From the NCBI RefSeq assembly GCF_965276875.1, contig NZ_OZ255701.1, forward strand, positions 3,410,001 to 3,474,000: 64,000 nt of DNA, read 5' to 3'. Below are positions 59,912 through 64,000 of the stretch, piece after piece. The notes below the pieces were generated by a model, which did no database searches, was not told where the DNA came from, and saw only the letters and a program-made list of their open reading frames with translations. Within the stretch, counting starts at the first letter, position 1; the number at the start of each line of letters is the position of its first letter. This DNA is from Lichenicoccus sp965276875. GTDB lineage: Bacteria; Pseudomonadota; Alphaproteobacteria; Acetobacterales; Acetobacteraceae. Both the position numbers and the translations under genes were made by a program.

Positions 59912-61156
59912 ATGAGCCCCAACGGGACGATCGATCGCCGCAGCCTGCTGAAGATCGGCGCTGGTGCCGCCGCGATCGTGGCGGGTCCGACGCCGGGTTG
60001 GAGTGCCGCCGGCGCACCGGTCAAGATCGGCATGCTCGATCCGCGTACCGGGACCTATGCCGGCAACGGTGGCGACGAGATACGCGGTGCGACGATGGCT
60101 GTCGATCAGCTCAACAAGTCCGGTGGCATCCTCGGTCGTCCGGTGCAGCTCATCGTCGAGGATTCGCAAGCTTTGCCGGGACCGGCGGTGTCGAAGGCGC
60201 AAAAGTTGGTCAATCAGGATCAGGTGCATTTCCTGATGGGCGCGGTCAGTTCGGCGGTGGCGGAATCGGTGAGCCAGTTCGCCCAGCAGAATAAGATCCT
60301 CTATGTCGATACCGGCGGCCACGCCGATGACGTCACCGGCACGAAATGCGCCTGGACCACATTCAGGACCTGCTCGACCACCTGGATGGTCACCTCCGGC
60401 GATTTCGGAACCCTGTACAAGAAGTTCGGCAAAAAATGGTATTTCATCACGCCAGACTATTCCTTCGGGCATGCTTTGCATCGTGACTATGTCGCCCAGC
60501 TCAAGGCTGCCGGCGGCACCTCGGTCGGCAACGCGCTGGCCCCGCTCGGCACCACGGATTTCTCCTCGTATCTGATCCGCGCCAGGGCGGCCAACCCGGA
60601 CCTGCTGATCTGCCTATGCGCCGGCAACGACATGGTCAATCTGCTCAAACAGGCCGTGCAGTTCGGCATCGACAAGAAAATGACAATCGGCGGCGCGCTG
60701 CAGGATTTCGAGGTTCTCGAAGCCCTGCCGAAGCAGGCCCTGCTCGGCTGGTGGACCATGGAATGGTACTGGAAGCAGCCGAATACGCCGGAGGTCGCGC
60801 CATTCGTTGAAGCGTACAAGCCCTATGCCAACGGCAAGGTGCCGACCGCGCGCTCCTGGCTTGGCTTTGCCAGCGCGCATGCCATTGCGATTGCCGCGAA
60901 CAACGCGAAATCCCTCGACACCATGAAGGTGGTCCGCGCGATGGAGGGCCTCGTGCTGCCGCCGCACGTGGCGCTGCAGCCTGGCAAATGCTTCTACCGG
61001 GCGGAGGATCACCAGATGATCGCCAACATGTTTCCGGGCTACGTGCCGAAGAATGCAACCTATCCCGATCTGTTCGAGGTCGCCGACATCGTGCCCTCGG
61101 GCAAGATCGCCAAATCGGCGGCCCAGGCGGGCTGCAAGATCACCTATCCGAGCTGA
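59912..61156 (+). CDS. Branched-chain-type ABC transporter substrate-binding protein
   Basis: This 414-residue protein has a Tat signal (DRRSLLKIGAGAAAI, about residues 8-22). A type I periplasmic fold follows, with VKIGMLDPRTGTYAGNGGDE and NKSGGILGRPVQLIVEDSQA, and a late LEALPKQALLGWWTMEWYW. Such proteins bind amino acids, amides, urea or aromatic acids, and sometimes sugars. GGAGG lies before ATG 59912. It heads a livH-livM-livG-livF set. Confidence 0.9.
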   Translation: MSPNGTIDRRSLLKIGAGAAAIVAGPTPGWSAAGAPVKIGMLDPRTGTYAGNGGDEIRGATMAVDQLNKSGGILGRPVQLIVEDSQALPGPAVSKAQKLVNQDQVHFLMGAVSSAVAESVSQFAQQNKILYVDTGGHADDVTGTKCAWTTFRTCSTTWMVTSGDFGTLYKKFGKKWYFITPDYSFGHALHRDYVAQLKAAGGTSVGNALAPLGTTDFSSYLIRARAANPDLLICLCAGNDMVNLLKQAVQFGIDKKMTIGGALQDFEVLEALPKQALLGWWTMEWYWKQPNTPEVAPFVEAYKPYANGKVPTARSWLGFASAHAIAIAANNAKSLDTMKVVRAMEGLVLPPHVALQPGKCFYRAEDHQMIANMFPGYVPKNATYPDLFEVADIVPSGKIAKSAAQAGCKITYPS

Positions 61157-61158
61157 GC

Positions 61159-62028
61159 GTGGGAACGCTGCTTCTCTTCAGTGTCTTCAACGGCCTGATC
61201 GTCGGGATCTTCTACGCGCTGATGGCGCTCGGGCTGTCGCTGATTCTCGGGCTGAACGGGGTCATCAACTTTGCCCAAGGCACCTTCATGGCGCTCGGTG
61301 GCTATCTCGCCTTTACCATCGAGCCGTATGTCGGGTTCTGGGGATCGTTGATCCTCGCACCGTTAGGGGCCGCGGTGGTCGGGATCGCCACCGAACGGGT
61401 GCTGATCCGTCCGCTATATGGGCGCGATCCGCTGTTCTCTCTGCTGCTGACCTTTGGTCTTGCGATGATCATGGAGGATCTGATCCGCACCATCTGGGGT
61501 GCCGTCGGCGAACCCTACGCTTTGCCGAACTACCTCAATACGCCGCTTAGCGATTCGCTGTTCTTCCTGACCGGCTACCGGCTTGTGCTGATCGCGATCA
61601 CCATCGTGGCGACCGCCGGCCTGTTCGCCATCCTGCGCTTTACCCGCGTCGGCATACGCATACGCGCCGGCAACGCCGATCTGGAAACCATCGCCTCGCT
61701 GGGCGTGAACATCTTCTTCCTGCGTGCCGCGAATTTCGGCATGGGCATCTTCCTGGCCGGACTCGCGGGGATCCTGGCGGCCGGTCAGTTGGGCCTGTCC
61801 CCCGATATCGGCAGCCAGCTGATCATGCCCTCGTTCGTCGCCATCATCGTCGGCGGAGTCGGTAGCCTGCTCGGCAGCGTGCTGGGCGGCCTGATCATCG
61901 GCATTGCATCCGGCGTCACCGCGGCCTTCCTGCCGGTGGCACAGGAGGTGGTGATCTATCTGATCATGGCGGTCGTGCTCGTCGTGCGGCCGCGCGGATT
62001 GCTGGGACAGGAGGGCCTGTTCGAATGA
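61159..62028 (+). CDS. Branched-chain-type ABC transporter permease (LivH family)
   Basis: This 289-residue polytopic protein has VFNGLIVGIFYALMALGLSL, the ILGLNGVINFAQGTFMALGG segment and a C-terminal IVGGVGSLLGSVLGGLIIG, typical of LivH permeases. Start GTG 61159 follows the binding protein stop by 2 bp. It forms the inner-membrane channel with LivM. Confidence 0.92.
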   Translation: MGTLLLFSVFNGLIVGIFYALMALGLSLILGLNGVINFAQGTFMALGGYLAFTIEPYVGFWGSLILAPLGAAVVGIATERVLIRPLYGRDPLFSLLLTFGLAMIMEDLIRTIWGAVGEPYALPNYLNTPLSDSLFFLTGYRLVLIAITIVATAGLFAILRFTRVGIRIRAGNADLETIASLGVNIFFLRAANFGMGIFLAGLAGILAAGQLGLSPDIGSQLIMPSFVAIIVGGVGSLLGSVLGGLIIGIASGVTAAFLPVAQEVVIYLIMAVVLVVRPRGLLGQEGLFE

Positions 62029-63023
62029 GCGTCGTGCTCGATGACGCCGCGACACAGCGAAAGGCTCCGGCGCTGGGCGGACGCGAGATCGCAGCCGGCG
62101 CCATCTGGCTGGCGCTGCTGTTCGTGCCGCTCTGGCTGCCGGCACTCGGCGGCTACACCGACCTTGCGACCCGCGTGCTGATCTATGCGATGGCCGCGAC
62201 GGGGCTCAACCTGCTGCTGGGTCATACCGGCGGCCTCTCGTTCGGACACGCCGCCTACTTTGGCCTCGGCACCTACGGTGCCGGGCTGTTCCTGATCCAT
62301 GTGACGAAATCGCTGCCGCTCGCCATCCTCGCCGGCACGCTGCTCGGCGGCATCGCGGCAATCCTGGTCGGTCCGCTGCTGATGCGCCGAAAGGGCATCT
62401 ATTTCTCGATGATTACCATTGCTTTCGGCCAGATGTTCTACTTCGCCGCGGTGCGCTGGAATGGCCTGACCGGCGGCGAGGACGGTCTGACCGGCTTCTC
62501 GCGTGTGCCGCTGCATCTGGGAGCCATCACCGTCCCACTCGGTTCCGCGCGCTATTATTATCTCGTGCTCGCCTTGTTCGCGCTGGTCATGCTGTTCGTC
62601 TGGCAGGTGCTGCGCGCGCCACTCGGGCACGCGTTCGTCGCCACGCGCGAGAACGCGACGCGCCTGCGCTTCCTCGGTGTCGCGGTCGATCGCCAGGTGT
62701 GGATCGCGTTTGCACTGTCAGGCGTGATCGTGGCCCTTGCAGGCTCCCTCGACGCGCTGCTGATCGGCTTCACCTCTCCAGCAACGCTGCAATGGCAACT
62801 CTCCGGCGAGTTCGTGGTGATGTGCGTGCTCGGTGGCATGCGCAGTTTCTGGGGACCGTCGCTCGGCGCGTTGATCTTTATCGGCGCACAGGATTACCTC
62901 AGCAGCATTACCCAGAACTGGATGAGCTATATCGGCCTGATCTTCGTGCTGTCGGTGCTGTTCTTCCCGAACGGCCTGCTCGGCTTCGTGCGTGCCCAGG
63001 GACGCACCAGGACGCGCACATGA
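62025..63023 (+). CDS. Branched-chain-type ABC transporter permease (LivM family)
   Basis: This 332-residue polytopic protein has GLNLLLGHTGGLSFGHAAYF followed by GLGTYGAG, and a C-terminal VLGGMRSFWGPSLGALIFIG, typical of LivM. ATGA overlaps at both ends show tight coupling with livH and livG. Confidence 0.93.
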   Translation: MSVVLDDAATQRKAPALGGREIAAGAIWLALLFVPLWLPALGGYTDLATRVLIYAMAATGLNLLLGHTGGLSFGHAAYFGLGTYGAGLFLIHVTKSLPLAILAGTLLGGIAAILVGPLLMRRKGIYFSMITIAFGQMFYFAAVRWNGLTGGEDGLTGFSRVPLHLGAITVPLGSARYYYLVLALFALVMLFVWQVLRAPLGHAFVATRENATRLRFLGVAVDRQVWIAFALSGVIVALAGSLDALLIGFTSPATLQWQLSGEFVVMCVLGGMRSFWGPSLGALIFIGAQDYLSSITQNWMSYIGLIFVLSVLFFPNGLLGFVRAQGRTRTRT

Positions 63024-63784
63024 GCCTTCTCGTCCTCGATGGTGTCGGCCGCCGCTTCGGCGCTTTGCAGGCGCTGCGCGGCATTTCTCTCGTCGTCGAA
63101 CCCGGCGAGCTGCGCGCGATCATTGGACCCAACGGCGCCGGCAAGACGACGCTGTTCAACCTGGTCAGCGGCTATTTCCCGCCGAGCGAGGGCAGTATCG
63201 TCTTTGAGGGGCAGTCGATTGCCGCCGTCAGCCCCAATGCGCTGGTCCGTCGCGGCATCATCCGCACCTTCCAGATCACCCAGATCTTTGCTTCCCTGAG
63301 CGTGCACGACAATCTCGTCGTGGCGGTTGAGACCGCGATGGGCCTGCATATGCGACCCTGGATTTCACGCGCCACGCGAGCCCAGGTGCAGGCCAAGGTT
63401 GACGAGCTGATCGAAACCCTGCAGATCGGCAACGCGGTGGACCGTATCGCCGGTGAAGTGTCGCACGGCGACCAGCGGGTCGTGGAAATCGGCATCGCTT
63501 TGTCGCGCGCGCCGAAATTGTTGCTGCTCGACGAGCCGACCGCCGGCATGGGTGACCACGAGACCAGGCACATGACCGACCTGATACGCAGGCTCAACAA
63601 GGATCGCGGCATCGCGGTGCTGTTCGTCGAGCACGACATGGCGATCGTGTTCGGCATCGCCGACCGGATCACCGTTCTCGATAACGGCGCCATGCTGGCC
63701 GAAGGCGACGCCAGCGCGATCGCCGCGGACCCGCGCGTGCAGGCGGCCTATCTTGGCCGCGAGATCGAAGCGATCCGCGCATGA
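63020..63784 (+). CDS. Branched-chain-type ABC transporter ATP-binding protein (LivG family)
   Basis: This 254-residue ATPase has Walker A GPNGAGKTT (about residues 36-44), signature VSHGDQR in place of LSGGQ, and Walker B LLLLDEPTAGM. VEHDM is the H-loop. The replaced signature (SHG) is common in LivG relatives. Its stop overlaps the start of livF. Confidence 0.92.
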   Translation: MSLLVLDGVGRRFGALQALRGISLVVEPGELRAIIGPNGAGKTTLFNLVSGYFPPSEGSIVFEGQSIAAVSPNALVRRGIIRTFQITQIFASLSVHDNLVVAVETAMGLHMRPWISRATRAQVQAKVDELIETLQIGNAVDRIAGEVSHGDQRVVEIGIALSRAPKLLLLDEPTAGMGDHETRHMTDLIRRLNKDRGIAVLFVEHDMAIVFGIADRITVLDNGAMLAEGDASAIAADPRVQAAYLGREIEAIRA

Positions 63785-64000
63785 CCGCGGTTCTGGAAGC
63801 CACCGACCTGCAGACCTATTACGGCAAGAGCCACATCCTGCATGGTGTTTCGATGTGTGTGCAGCCAGGCGAACTGGTCGCCCTGCTCGGCCGCAACGGC
63901 GCCGGCAAGACCACCACCATGCGCAGCCTCATGGGCCTCACGCCGCCGCGGCAGGGTCGGGTGCGCCTGTTCGGCCGCAACGTCACCGGCTGGCCGCCCT
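63781..64000 (+). CDS. Branched-chain-type ABC transporter ATP-binding protein (LivF family), 5' part
   Basis: The first 73 codons are visible and encode LQTYYGKSHILHGVSM and Walker A GRNGAGKTTTM, typical of LivF. The gene runs past the window edge. It overlaps livG by 4 bp and is the second ATPase of the transporter. Confidence 0.9.
   Translation, partial: MTAVLEATDLQTYYGKSHILHGVSMCVQPGELVALLGRNGAGKTTTMRSLMGLTPPRQGRVRLFGRNVTGWPP

Noticed and set aside
1..64000. Integrase, transposase or phage module explaining the accessory segments
   Set aside because: I searched for recombinase-like motifs in the supported frames and found none, so the segments cannot be tied to a known mobile element from this window.

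Overview
The window is a GC-rich chromosomal stretch from an alphaproteobacterium, most likely order Rhodospirillales and plausibly family Acetobacteraceae. The markers are an FzlA-type division protein, a UrcA-family protein, a DUF1150 tail, an NDUFA9-like short-chain dehydrogenase, a NadQ-type NAD regulator, and the lptCAB-rpoN-hpf gene order. The assignment rests on gene content only. No rRNA, CRISPR array, intact transposase, integrase or phage gene was seen.

Layout. 1-6610 (minus strand apart from the first fragment): tRNA-Leu(CAG), rnd, kdsD, lptC, lptA, lptB, rpoN and hpf form one closely packed run for LPS sugar supply, LPS export, sigma-54 and ribosome hibernation. 6845-19339 (plus): an NDUFA9-like protein, gltD-gltB (glutamate synthase), a Tat-exported solute-binding protein, an AI-2E-type permease, an M3 oligopeptidase and an ABC1/UbiB-type kinase. 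19343-25720: a glycosyltransferase, an ABC exporter, a GntR/FCD regulator and a 761-residue secreted ELWxxDGT/RTX-like protein. 25721-29147 is accessory DNA: a twin-hairpin palindromic element, a minE fragment with an amber stop, a GntR/FCD tail, a frameshifted aldo/keto reductase, and a lower-GC two-gene unit (SleB-like hydrolase plus a protein with a signal peptide) that resembles an effector/immunity pair. 29148-31855: minCDE divergent from fzlA. 31858-35601: an SDR protein, an alpha/beta hydrolase and two glycosyltransferases. 35636-38864: thrS, infC and a NUDIX hydrolase. 38878-41278: palindromes, an SPFH protein, a DUF4126 protein, a second NUDIX tail and urcA. 41471-50228: a ToxR/CadC-like regulator, glyQ-glyS, a CoA-binding protein, a DUF2076 protein, an EEP-family enzyme, a beta-carbonic anhydrase and nadQ. 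50230-55248: a multicopper oxidase divergent from nadA-nadB-nadC. 55258-58713: small membrane proteins, an aldo/keto reductase, a TetR regulator and a DUF4188 protein. 58919-64000: a sugar 1-dehydrogenase and a branched-chain-type ABC transporter cut by the window end.

How the genes work together. The first operon couples Kdo precursor synthesis (KdsD) with LPS transport. The NadQ-type regulator sits next to a nad operon that carries two ATGCT-N7-AGCAT palindromes, so it probably represses NAD synthesis. MinCDE and FzlA place two FtsZ-directed systems side by side.

The most unusual signal is a recurring architecture. Three genes (the GntR/FCD gene, minE and the NUDIX gene) each have a 5'-truncated homolog of their 3' end lying downstream in the same orientation, with cargo genes between. 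Two of these fragments abut head to head at 26272/26273. The cargo includes the palindromic element and the candidate effector/immunity pair.
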